Origin: Clostridium sp. AN503
GTDB taxonomy: Bacteria; Bacillota; Clostridia; Lachnospirales; Lachnospiraceae
NCBI RefSeq assembly: GCF_040719375.1
Contig: NZ_JBFDTP010000002.1
Span: forward strand, 62,001-126,000
Reading direction: 5' to 3'
DNA: 64,000 nt
In this document: positions 42,922-50,223 of the stretch, in pieces
How the letters are laid out: each line of letters opens with the position of its first letter
How positions within the stretch are numbered: position 1 is the stretch's first letter
Notes under the pieces: model-generated
Database searches by the model: none
Told to the model about the DNA's origin: nothing
What the model saw: only the letters and a program-made list of their open reading frames with translations
Translations under genes and position numbers: made by a program

Positions 42922-42949
42922 AGCCCTGTTGATCTCAACGGGGCTTTTT
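42922..42949 (+). terminator. terminator of acn-idh
   Basis: AGCCCTGTTG (42922-42931) pairs with CAACGGGGCT (42936-42945) with one wobble pair, a 4-base loop, and TTTTT. Confidence 0.88.
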
Positions 42950-42982
42950 CATGATGAGATAACGTGAGTATTCCGGGGCGGC

Positions 42983-43516
42983 TTACATGTCCTTGCCAGT
43001 TGGTAAAAGGGATGCAATCCAAGTTTCGACCGCCTGGGCCAATATATACTGCTGCTGTAAGACCGCCATACCTGTCTCGGGAACATCAGGTGCGTTTTCT
43101 TTTTCCCGTATATTTTTTTCCAGATAAGTTTTTAGGGTTTTCACGTTCCCTTCGATGCTTTCCAGACAGGCTTTTTGTCCCTCTGGCGAAAGGCTGTGCA
43201 GATTTACGATCACTGCGTTGAAGTCCAGGAAAAAATGTATCGGCTGCGCCGCGATTTTATTCATCAGGTTTTCAAACTCCTTTGCTCCGCTTTCCGTCAG
43301 TGAATAGACTGCTTTCTCCGGCATTTTCCCCTCTTTGACGATGTTGCTTTTTATCAGCCCTTTTTCCTCAAGTTGTATCACCTTTTTATAAATGGAAGGC
43401 GTGCTGATTTTCACCCATTTGGAGATATTGCGGTACTCAACTAATTTTTGAATGTCATAGGCGCTGAGCGATTGCCTTTTCAATATTCCCAATACAATTA
43501 AATCTATGGTCGCCAT
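42983..43516 (-). CDS. PadR-family transcriptional regulator
   Basis: A 177-residue PadR regulator. The N-terminal winged helix (MATIDLIVLGILKRQSLSAYDIQKLVE through IYKKVIQLEEKGLIKS) covers residues 1-60 and the C-terminal PadR-specific helical domain (Vir_act_alpha_C-like) covers about 90-170. It is divergent from a MATE exporter and the two share a remarkable mirror-image promoter region. PadR proteins commonly repress neighbouring drug exporters and are released by the drug or a phenolic ligand. The ligand here is unknown. Confidence 0.9.
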   Translation of the reverse strand: MATIDLIVLGILKRQSLSAYDIQKLVEYRNISKWVKISTPSIYKKVIQLEEKGLIKSNIVKEGKMPEKAVYSLTESGAKEFENLMNKIAAQPIHFFLDFNAVIVNLHSLSPEGQKACLESIEGNVKTLKTYLEKNIREKENAPDVPETGMAVLQQQYILAQAVETWIASLLPTGKDM

Positions 43517-43535
43517 GAGTTCCTCCCTTTTCTAT

Positions 43536-43622
43536 TGACAACTGGTATAAAGTATAGTAGTATAATCACCAGCATGAAAAATGCTATAATTTATACTACT
43601 ATATTTTATGATTTGTGTCAAG
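43536..43622. promoter_or_regulatory. mirror-image face-to-face promoters with PadR-type inverted repeat
   Basis: Forward: TTGACA (43536-43541), 17 bp, TAGTAT (43559-43564). Reverse: TTGACA (43622-43617), 17 bp, TAGTAT (43599-43594). The -10 boxes lie inside a perfect 13-bp inverted repeat, TATAGTAGTATAA (43554-43566) and TTATACTACTATA (43592-43604). Each promoter fires toward the other, so the two leaders overlap, and a protein bound to the repeats would cover both. Confidence 0.75.
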
Positions 43623-43641
43623 TGAAAGGAGAGCCGAACAC

Positions 43642-45006
43642 ATGAATGAACCAAACAAAAAAATGGCGCTGCTGGGGAGCGCGCCGATTCCCCAAGCACT
43701 GTTGGCATTAGGGCTTCCAACCATGATTGGAATGCTGATCAACGCGCTGTACAATCTTGTAGACACCTACTTTGTTGGTGGACTGGGAACCGATCAGATG
43801 GGCGCCGTCACGGTGGCATTTCCCCTCGGACAAGTGATCGTAGGCTTGGGCTTGCTATTTGGAAATGGAGCTGCCGCCTATCTTTCAAGACTGCTCGGAC
43901 GGGGGGACAAGGAAACAGCAAACAAGGTAGCCAGCACCGCCGTATACAGCAGTGTATTGATCGGCGCAATTCTGATTCTTTGCTCTGTCATTTCCCTAAA
44001 GCCGATTTTAAGACAACTCGGCGCATTGGAAAGCATCATGCCTTATGCAATTTCTTATACCAGTATCTATATCACGTTTTCCATTTTTAACGTATTCAAC
44101 GTCACCATGAACAATATCATGTCAAGCGAAGGGGCCGCCAGGACAGCTATGTGTGCATTGATGGCAGGCGCCTTATTGAACGTGGTTTTAGACCCCATAT
44201 TTATCTATGTGCTTAACTTTGGCGTAGCAGGTGCCGCGATTGCCACGGCTATTTCGCAAATGGTTTCCACAGTGGTCTATTTATGCTATATCCTCCGCAA
44301 AAAAAGTGTGTTTGATTTCCGTATCAAAGAATGCTGTTTTTCCAAAGAGATCATGTCCGAGATTTTGAAGATTGGGATTCCTACCTTACTATTTCAGGTA
44401 TTGACCAGCCTTTCCATCGGTATGATGAACAATGCTGCGAAAGAATATGGAGGTTCCGCGCTGGCCGCGATGGGGCCGCTCACAAAGATCATGTCTATGG
44501 GGAGTTTGATCGTTTTCGGTTTTCTGAAAGGCTTTCAGCCAATCGCCGGATTCAGCTACGGGGCGAAGAAGTTTGACCGCCTGCATGAAGCGATCAAGAT
44601 CTCTATCATCTGGTCCACCATATTTTGCGTGGTGTTTGGATTGGCCGCTGCAATTTTTTCCTCGCAGATCATGGCCCTGTTTACAAAAGGTGACATGGAG
44701 ATGATTCGTGTCGGTTCGGCTGCTTTACGGGCAAACGGCCTCTCCTTTATCCTTTTTGGCTTCTACACGGTATATTCGTTCTTGTTCCTTGTAATGGGAA
44801 AAGCGGCGAAGGGTTGTATCCTTGGCGCCTGCAGGCAAGGGATTTGCTTTGTGCCTGTCATTCTGTTTCTTCCGACGGTCTGCGGTTTAAGCGGTGTTCT
44901 TTATGCCCAGCCGGTTGCTGATGTTCTTTCTGCAGCCGTGGCAGCACTGATGGCAGTTGATCTTCACAAAGAATTATCTGCAGCAAAAGCAAGCCTGCAC
45001 TTGTAA
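43642..45006 (+). CDS. MATE family efflux transporter (PadR-linked)
   Basis: A 454-residue, 12-helix MATE antiporter. The start ATG 43642 follows AAAGGAG by 10 bases. LPTMIGMLINALYNLVDTYFVGGLGTDQMGAVTVAFPL is the helix 1-2 region, and SSEGAARTAMCALMAGALLNVVLDPIFIYVL lies near residue 160. The two MATE genes of this window differ: this one has more A/T-rich codons (for example TTT, AAA, ATT) than its neighbours and lacks their strong GC third-position bias, which suggests acquisition together with its padR gene. Substrate unknown; control by PadR suggests a xenobiotic. Confidence 0.92.
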   Translation: MNEPNKKMALLGSAPIPQALLALGLPTMIGMLINALYNLVDTYFVGGLGTDQMGAVTVAFPLGQVIVGLGLLFGNGAAAYLSRLLGRGDKETANKVASTAVYSSVLIGAILILCSVISLKPILRQLGALESIMPYAISYTSIYITFSIFNVFNVTMNNIMSSEGAARTAMCALMAGALLNVVLDPIFIYVLNFGVAGAAIATAISQMVSTVVYLCYILRKKSVFDFRIKECCFSKEIMSEILKIGIPTLLFQVLTSLSIGMMNNAAKEYGGSALAAMGPLTKIMSMGSLIVFGFLKGFQPIAGFSYGAKKFDRLHEAIKISIIWSTIFCVVFGLAAAIFSSQIMALFTKGDMEMIRVGSAALRANGLSFILFGFYTVYSFLFLVMGKAAKGCILGACRQGICFVPVILFLPTVCGLSGVLYAQPVADVLSAAVAALMAVDLHKELSAAKASLHL

Positions 45007-45083
45007 TTAATAAGGGACATATGGTATGATAAAGGACAAAATATCAGGCTTTGGCAGGGAATGCTGCATTTTCTGCCAGAGCC
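45001..45083 (+). promoter_or_regulatory. possible cysE promoter and leader hairpin
   Basis: TTGTAA (45001-45006, overlapping the MATE stop), 18 bp, TATGAT (45025-45030). Then GGCTTTGGCAG (45047-45057) pairs with CTGCCAGAGCC (45073-45083) with one wobble and a 15-base loop. No T-run; 25 bases before the cysE start. Confidence 0.45.
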
Positions 45084-45108
45084 TCGGGGATGGATGAGGG
45101 ATGACAGG

Positions 45109-45768
45109 ATGATATTAAAGGATATATGGTTGGATGTGAAAGCGGTTCAGGCGCGGGACCCGGCGGCGCGGAATGCGCTGGAGGTGCTCCTTTTATACCA
45201 GGGTGTCCATGCGCTCATATGGCACCGGTTTGCCCACTGGTTTTATAAGCATCACATGTTTTTTATCGCCAGGCTGATCTCGCAGCTGGCCCGGTTCTTT
45301 ACGCTGATCGAGATCCATCCGGGAGCGGTGATGGGCCATGGGATACTGATCGACCACGGCTGCGGCGTGGTGATCGGCGAGACTACTGTGGTCGGCGACA
45401 ACTGCACCATCTACCAGGGGGTGACCCTGGGAGGCGTGGGCTTAAACAAGGGCAAGCGCCATCCCACCCTGGGCAGCAATGTGACCGTTGGTGCGGGAGC
45501 CAAGATCCTGGGTGCATTTGAGGTGGGGGATAACTGTACGATCGCTGCCAACGCGGTGCTTTTAAAGCCCCTTGAAAATGACACAACGGCAGTCGGGATA
45601 CCGGCCCGTCCGGTGAAGGTGGCAGGCGTGCCGGTCCCGAAAAAAGATAAGCCGGTATCCATGGAGCATTATTGCAGGATGGAGAGCCGGGTGGAGGAAC
45701 TGGAAGCAGAGCTTAAGAGGCTTCAGGAGCAGTTGGAGGCGGTAAAAGATGAACGCGCAGGAAAATAA
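45109..45768 (+). CDS. cysE: serine O-acetyltransferase
   Basis: A 219-residue acetyltransferase making O-acetylserine from serine and acetyl-CoA, first step of cysteine synthesis. The ATG at 45109 follows GAGGG by 10 bases; earlier in-frame starts at 45094 or 45061 have poorer sites. An N-terminal helical part (1-65) with DPAARNALEVLLLYQGVHALIWHR leads to a left-handed beta-helix: IHPGAVMGHGILIDHGCGVVIGE with the catalytic His/Asp pair (about D82-H83 and H77), and TLGGVGLNKGKRHPTLG. The C-terminus is a short Glu/Leu-rich coiled coil (185-219). It overlaps the TtcA-like gene by 20 bases, a link seen between sulfur metabolism and tRNA thiolation. Confidence 0.93.
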   Translation: MILKDIWLDVKAVQARDPAARNALEVLLLYQGVHALIWHRFAHWFYKHHMFFIARLISQLARFFTLIEIHPGAVMGHGILIDHGCGVVIGETTVVGDNCTIYQGVTLGGVGLNKGKRHPTLGSNVTVGAGAKILGAFEVGDNCTIAANAVLLKPLENDTTAVGIPARPVKVAGVPVPKKDKPVSMEHYCRMESRVEELEAELKRLQEQLEAVKDERAGK

Positions 45769-46642
45769 TCAGGCCGTCCGCTGCCGCGATATCGAGCGCA
45801 GCATTATCAAGCAGTTCCGCAAGGAGATCTGGCGTCCGTTTGTGAAGGCACTCAATGAATACGATATGATAAAGCCGGATGATAACATTGCGGTGTGCAT
45901 TTCCGGCGGTAAGGATTCCATGCTGCTTGCCAAGTGCATGCAGGAGATCCTGCGCCATGGGAAGATGGAGTTCGGTCTGAAATTTATCGTGATGGATCCG
46001 GGCTATCATCCGGCCAACCGCAGGCTGATCGAAGAAAATGCAGCTCTTATGGGGATTCCCATCCACATTTTTGAATCAGACATTTTTGATTCCGTGGTGG
46101 ATGCGGGCGGTTCGCCCTGTTATCTCTGCGCGCGCATGCGCCGGGGGAATCTCTATGCCAATGCGAAAGCTCTGGGATGCAATAAGATCGCGCTGGGACA
46201 CCATTTTGACGATGTGATAGAGACGATCCTCATGAGTATGCTCTACGGGGCGCAGGTCAATACTATGATGCCCAAGCTGCACAGCACGAATTTTGAGGGT
46301 ATGGAGCTGATCCGGCCGCTGTATCTGGTCAAGGAGCAGGATATCCTTGCCTGGAAGGAGTACAATCATCTGCGTTTCCTCCAGTGCGCCTGCCGTTTTA
46401 CAGAGCAGATCGCGAAGGAAAAGGCCCTGGAGGAGGAAGTCCATACCTCAAAACGCCAGGAAATGAAGGAGCTGATCAACCGGTTCCGGCAGATCAACCC
46501 CCATATTGAGACCAATATCTTTAAGAGCGTGGAGAATGTGAACCTGGACGCCTGTATCGGGTACGTGAAAGATGGAGAGCGGCATCATTTTCTGGAGGAA
46601 TATGACCGGAAGGACAGGGAGGCTGGAGCAGAGCTTCTCTGA
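45749..46642 (+). CDS. TtcA/TtuA-family tRNA thiolation PP-loop ATPase
   Basis: A 297-residue PP-loop protein of the TtcA group, which adenylates a tRNA base and inserts sulfur using an iron-sulfur cluster. The PP-loop SGGKDS is at 52-57. The cluster cysteines are C124 and C127 (SPCYLCARMRRGNLY) and one from the C213/C215 pair (LQCAC). ALGHHFDDVIETILMSMLYG near 148-167 is the TtcA signature. Start ATG with GGAGG upstream, inside the cysE gene. TtcA makes 2-thiocytidine at position 32 of some tRNAs; the clostridial orthologue's target base is not known from sequence. Confidence 0.88.
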   Translation: MNAQENNQAVRCRDIERSIIKQFRKEIWRPFVKALNEYDMIKPDDNIAVCISGGKDSMLLAKCMQEILRHGKMEFGLKFIVMDPGYHPANRRLIEENAALMGIPIHIFESDIFDSVVDAGGSPCYLCARMRRGNLYANAKALGCNKIALGHHFDDVIETILMSMLYGAQVNTMMPKLHSTNFEGMELIRPLYLVKEQDILAWKEYNHLRFLQCACRFTEQIAKEKALEEEVHTSKRQEMKELINRFRQINPHIETNIFKSVENVNLDACIGYVKDGERHHFLEEYDRKDREAGAELL

Positions 46643-46667
46643 TCTCTGGACGCTGATAATCCTTCTT

Positions 46668-47429
46668 TTATGGAGCGATCACAATCTGGTTCCCATTGTT
46701 ACCAAATACCTCGTAATATTCCGCCGGGACTTCCTCATCTGTCAGCAGATGGTGGATGCGCTCGGTGGGAGCGTAGGTCAAAAGGGAGGAGATGCCTATC
46801 TTTTTATGGTCTGCCAAAAGGTAGATGTCCTGCGCACATTCTGAAGCAGTGCTCTTTATATAACATTCCAAAGGCGTTGAATTGGTAGCACCCCGTTCTA
46901 AGGAAAATCCGGTGCTGCTCATGAACGCCTTTTTGAAATTCAGGGATTTCAAATATTCCGTGGAAAATGTATCTACAAAAGAGTAGGAACGCTGGTAAAA
47001 TACACCCGGAAGCACGATCAGGGTGATATTCGGCTTGCGGATGCACGCTTCTATGATGTGGCAGGAATGGGTGATGACCGTGCAGCAGACCGTATCAGGG
47101 ATGTAGTTGGGAATCTGCTTTGTAGTTGTGCCGGAATCAATAAATACGATATCATCCGAACTGATATAAGATGCGGCCAGACGCGCAATCCGGTCCTTTC
47201 CATCGGGACTTGCCACAGCACGGTCGGCGTCAGTGTAAAAGACACATGCGGAGTTGTCCACAGTGACGCCTCCGTATATTTTATTGATATAAGGTTTTTT
47301 TGCAAGCTCATCTACATATTTTCTGACCGTGTTCATGCAAATGTTAAACTTGCTGCTCAGTTCTTTTAAAGTTACAGTCTGTTTATTTACAATATAGTTC
47401 TCCATATCCCGGAGTCTGGAATCTTTCAT
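46668..47429 (-). CDS. DeoR-family regulator of the PTS operon
   Basis: A 253-residue DeoR protein. The ATG at 47429 has TTTGGAG 8 bases upstream; an in-frame TTG at 47444 is less likely. The helix-turn-helix (TVTLKELSSKFNICMNTVRKYVDEL) lies at about 18-42, and the DeoRC effector domain carries IDSGTTTKQ near 95 and LLADHKKIG near 215. It is divergent from the PTS/aldolase operon, whose promoter is surrounded by two identical 19-bp sites in opposite orientation. It likely represses that operon and is relieved by a ketose phosphate. The divergent gene's region is AT-rich. Confidence 0.9.
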   Translation of the reverse strand: MKDSRLRDMENYIVNKQTVTLKELSSKFNICMNTVRKYVDELAKKPYINKIYGGVTVDNSACVFYTDADRAVASPDGKDRIARLAASYISSDDIVFIDSGTTTKQIPNYIPDTVCCTVITHSCHIIEACIRKPNITLIVLPGVFYQRSYSFVDTFSTEYLKSLNFKKAFMSSTGFSLERGATNSTPLECYIKSTASECAQDIYLLADHKKIGISSLLTYAPTERIHHLLTDEEVPAEYYEVFGNNGNQIVIAP

Positions 47430-47530
47430 CTCTGATATCTCCAAATATTTAATTTATTACTATAACAATATCATATAAAACACAAAATTACAACTGCTGC
47501 AGGTGTAAATATGGTATCAGTCAAACAATA

Positions 47531-47687
47531 AAAATGGTATATTTGTTATATTTAATAATTTTAACTCAAATATAACAGTAATTATTCTGGAAAAATATGA
47601 AAAAAGTGAAAAAATACCAAAGATAGTGCTTGAAAAGCTCAAAAAATGTGATATAATATACACACAACATAACAAATATACCATTTT
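47531..47687. promoter_or_regulatory. paired 19-bp operator sites and promoter of the PTS operon
   Basis: Promoter TTGAAA (47630-47635), 16 bp, TATAAT (47652-47657). ATAACAAATATACCATTTT lies at 47669-47687, right after the start point; its exact reverse complement lies at 47531-47549, 120 bp upstream. Similar half-sites occur at 47462-47474 (ATAACAATATCAT) and near 47503 (AAATATGGTATC). The layout fits repression by a looping tetramer, probably the divergent DeoR protein. Confidence 0.75.
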
Positions 47688-47712
47688 CGGAAATGGCAGG
47701 AAGGAGGTTAAG

Positions 47713-48036
47713 ATGAACATAGTTGGCATTACAGCCTGTCCAACAGGGATTGCTCATACGTACATAACAAAAGAAAAGCTTGAAGCGGCGGCGAGAGCAA
47801 GGGGACATGGCTGCAGGATTGAAACCCAGGGCAGTATTGGTGCGGAGAACGAGCTTACGCCGGAGGAGATTAAAGCGGCAGATGTGGTTATTCTGGCGGT
47901 GGATGTAAAGATATCTGGCGAGGATCGTTTTAAAGGAAAACCGACGGTGAAGGTTCCGACAGAGACCGTGATGCAGAATGCCGGGGGGCTTATTGAGACG
48001 GTGGAAAAGAAACTGAAGGCTGCGGGAAGGATTTAG
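47713..48036 (+). CDS. PTS fructose-type EIIB subunit
   Basis: A 107-residue fructose-family IIB protein, start ATG 47713 after AAGGAGG. The phosphocysteine is Cys9 in MNIVGITACPTGIAHTYI. The IETQGSIGAENELTPEEI stretch and VVILAVDVKISGEDRFKGKP complete the domain. It passes phosphate from an EIIA to the sugar bound by the EIIC coded next. No EIIA gene is within the operon, so the phosphate donor must come from elsewhere. Confidence 0.93.
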   Translation: MNIVGITACPTGIAHTYITKEKLEAAARARGHGCRIETQGSIGAENELTPEEIKAADVVILAVDVKISGEDRFKGKPTVKVPTETVMQNAGGLIETVEKKLKAAGRI

Positions 48037-48055
48037 AAAACAGGGGGGATTTACG

Positions 48056-49159
48056 ATGAAATTTAAAATTACTACAGTTAAAAAGCATGTTATGACCGGC
48101 GTGTCGTTCATGATCCCGCTGGTAGTTGGATCCGGGCTCTGTATGGCGATCGGCGTTATCCTGGGCGGGCCTAATATTAAGGACGTGGAAGGTTCGTTTC
48201 TGAATTTTGTGTACAGTGTAGGCAGCAGAGGACTTGGGATCGTTGTGCCGGTGATCTGTGCGGCGATCTCTTATTCGATCGCGGATAAACCGGGCATTGC
48301 GCCGGCGTTGATCGTAGGATACATAGCAGGGGATATCAAGGCCGGGTTCCTTGGAGGTATCGTAGGCGGATTTTTTGTGGGTTACTTTGTGAACTGGCTG
48401 AAAAAACTGCTGAAAAATGTGCCTGGCGCGCTGAAGGGGCTGGTGCCGATTTTATTGATCCCGTTGATCGCAACATTTACCTGTACCATTATCATGCGGT
48501 ATGTGATCGGGGTTCCGATTGCTGCATTTATGGATGTGCTGACAAGATTTTTGCAGAACATGCAGGGCGGAAGCAAATTCCTCTTCGGTGTAGTGCTTGG
48601 AGGATTTACGGGAACCGATTTTGGAGGGCCGATCAACAAGACGGCCAGCCTTGTAGCAAATGGATTTATGGTGGACGGCATCTGCGAGCCGGAGGCAGTC
48701 AAGCTTTTAGGATGTATGATCCCTCCCATGGGGATTATTGTTGCATACCTGCTTGGAAAAAAGAAATTTACAGTGGCGGAGAGGGAAGCGGTCAAGGCCT
48801 GTTTCCCCATGGGAATCTGCATGATCACGGAGTGCGTGATTCCGCTGGCTATGAACGACTTGTGGCGTGTGGTGCTTTCCAGCGTAGCAGGCTGCAGTAT
48901 TGCGGGAGGCGTCAGTATGCTGATGGGAATCCAGGCTTATGTGCCGCATGGGGGATGGTTTATCATACCCACGATGAATAAGCCCCTGGCTTATGTACTG
49001 TGTATGATCATCGGGTCAGTGATTATGGGGGTACTGCTGGCTGTGCTCAAAAAGCCGTTGTCGGAGACAGAGCTGAACGGCGGGCTGGATCTGGGCGCGG
49101 ATGTGCTTCCGTCTGGCGGGTCCTCTTCTCTGGATGACATTGACATTATCAATTTGTAG
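48056..49159 (+). CDS. PTS fructose-type EIIC subunit
   Basis: A 367-residue membrane permease with about nine or ten hydrophobic helices. The N-terminus KFKITTVKKHVMTGVSFMIPLVVGSGLCMAIGVILGG and the DKPGIAPALIVGYIAGDIKAGFLGGIVGGFFVGY block (both quoted in parts) are fructose-family hallmarks. The GFTGTDFGGPINKTA loop near residue 185 is the sugar-binding site. It carries and phosphorylates the sugar with the IIB encoded 19 bases upstream. Because IIA and a 1-phosphofructokinase are missing, the substrate may not be plain fructose. Confidence 0.93.
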   Translation: MKFKITTVKKHVMTGVSFMIPLVVGSGLCMAIGVILGGPNIKDVEGSFLNFVYSVGSRGLGIVVPVICAAISYSIADKPGIAPALIVGYIAGDIKAGFLGGIVGGFFVGYFVNWLKKLLKNVPGALKGLVPILLIPLIATFTCTIIMRYVIGVPIAAFMDVLTRFLQNMQGGSKFLFGVVLGGFTGTDFGGPINKTASLVANGFMVDGICEPEAVKLLGCMIPPMGIIVAYLLGKKKFTVAEREAVKACFPMGICMITECVIPLAMNDLWRVVLSSVAGCSIAGGVSMLMGIQAYVPHGGWFIIPTMNKPLAYVLCMIIGSVIMGVLLAVLKKPLSETELNGGLDLGADVLPSGGSSSLDDIDIINL

Positions 49160-49181
49160 AAAAAGGCAAGGGAGAACGCGT

Positions 49182-50048
49182 ATGTTGATGAATTTGAAAC
49201 AGATGCTTGAGGTGGCGGAGGAGCATGATTTCACGGTCGGGGCCTACAATGTGACAGAGAGCAGTATGTTCCGCGCAGTGACGGAGACGGCGGAGCGGCT
49301 GCACGCTCCTGCTGTCATCGCCGCAGCCACCAATGAATTTGCTTTCGCCGGAAGCGAATTTTATACATATGTAGTAAAGCGTCTTTCCGGTTCTGACAAT
49401 CCGTTTGTGCTTCATCTGGATCATGCCCACACCTTCCAGGAGTGTGTTCAGGCGGTACAGGCCGGATTTACCAGCGTGATGATAGATGGTTCGCTGCTTC
49501 CCTATGAGGAGAATGTGGAGCTGACCCGGAAGGTAGTTGAGATGGCACATTCAGCAGGGGTCTCGGTGGAGGCTGAGATCGGCACCATAGGGGCGAACAT
49601 GGGGACGGAGGAAGCTGACGGAGTGGAAGGGATTACTTATACCGATCCGGCGGATGTAGTTGATTTTGTGAGCCGGACGGGAGTAGATGCACTGGCGATC
49701 GCTATCGGTACGGCGCATGGACAGTATCCAAAAGGGTATGAACCGCGGCTGCAGTTGGACTTGATCCGGGAGATCAGGAATTTGACAAAGGTGCCTTTAG
49801 TCCTCCATGGCGGATCCAATAACCCGGATGAAGAGGTAGAAGAAGGATGCCGTATGGGGCTGCGGAAGGTCAATATATCCAGTGATTTCAAAGTGGCGTA
49901 TTACCGCAGCATTCAGAACTATCTGAATGAGACCAATGATTTCTATCCTGCCAATATCCTGCCACACGGAATGCAGGAGGTGGAAAAAGTTGTTTCTCAT
50001 AAAATGCAGTTATTTCACTGCATAGACACCGCTCGCTATTACAGATGA
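49182..50048 (+). CDS. class II ketose-bisphosphate aldolase
   Basis: A 288-residue zinc aldolase of the FbaA/GatY/KbaY family. The start ATG 49182 has GGGAG upstream; longer frames run into the EIIC gene. The catalytic Asp80 and zinc-binding His81 are in VLHLDHAHTF; the other zinc ligands fall in GTAHGQYPKGYEPRL and VLHGGSNNP. It splits a ketose 1,6-bisphosphate or ketose 1-phosphate into DHAP and an aldehyde. As last gene of a PTS operon it probably handles the imported sugar directly. Which sugar (tagatose, fructose, sorbose-type or other) is not determinable here. Confidence 0.88.
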   Translation: MLMNLKQMLEVAEEHDFTVGAYNVTESSMFRAVTETAERLHAPAVIAAATNEFAFAGSEFYTYVVKRLSGSDNPFVLHLDHAHTFQECVQAVQAGFTSVMIDGSLLPYEENVELTRKVVEMAHSAGVSVEAEIGTIGANMGTEEADGVEGITYTDPADVVDFVSRTGVDALAIAIGTAHGQYPKGYEPRLQLDLIREIRNLTKVPLVLHGGSNNPDEEVEEGCRMGLRKVNISSDFKVAYYRSIQNYLNETNDFYPANILPHGMQEVEKVVSHKMQLFHCIDTARYYR

Positions 50049-50067
50049 GCGTCTGTCGTTTACCAAA

Positions 50068-50106
50068 GCGGGGCCTGATTGCCGCAGGTCCCGCGCCCCC
50101 TCTTTC
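50068..50106 (+). terminator. probable terminator of the PTS operon
   Basis: GCGGGGCCTG (50068-50077) pairs with CAGGTCCCGC (50085-50094) with one G-U pair; a C-run and CTCTTTC follow rather than a clean T-run. Confidence 0.5.
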
Positions 50107-50223
50107 GGCCTTTACACATATTTTCAAAGACACCCACATAAACTTACTGTAAAAGATGGTTCCGGGCACTCTGACCAGACGGCGCCGGAATCAAATCTGG
50201 AAGGTAAGGTGGGTGCTTTTTCT

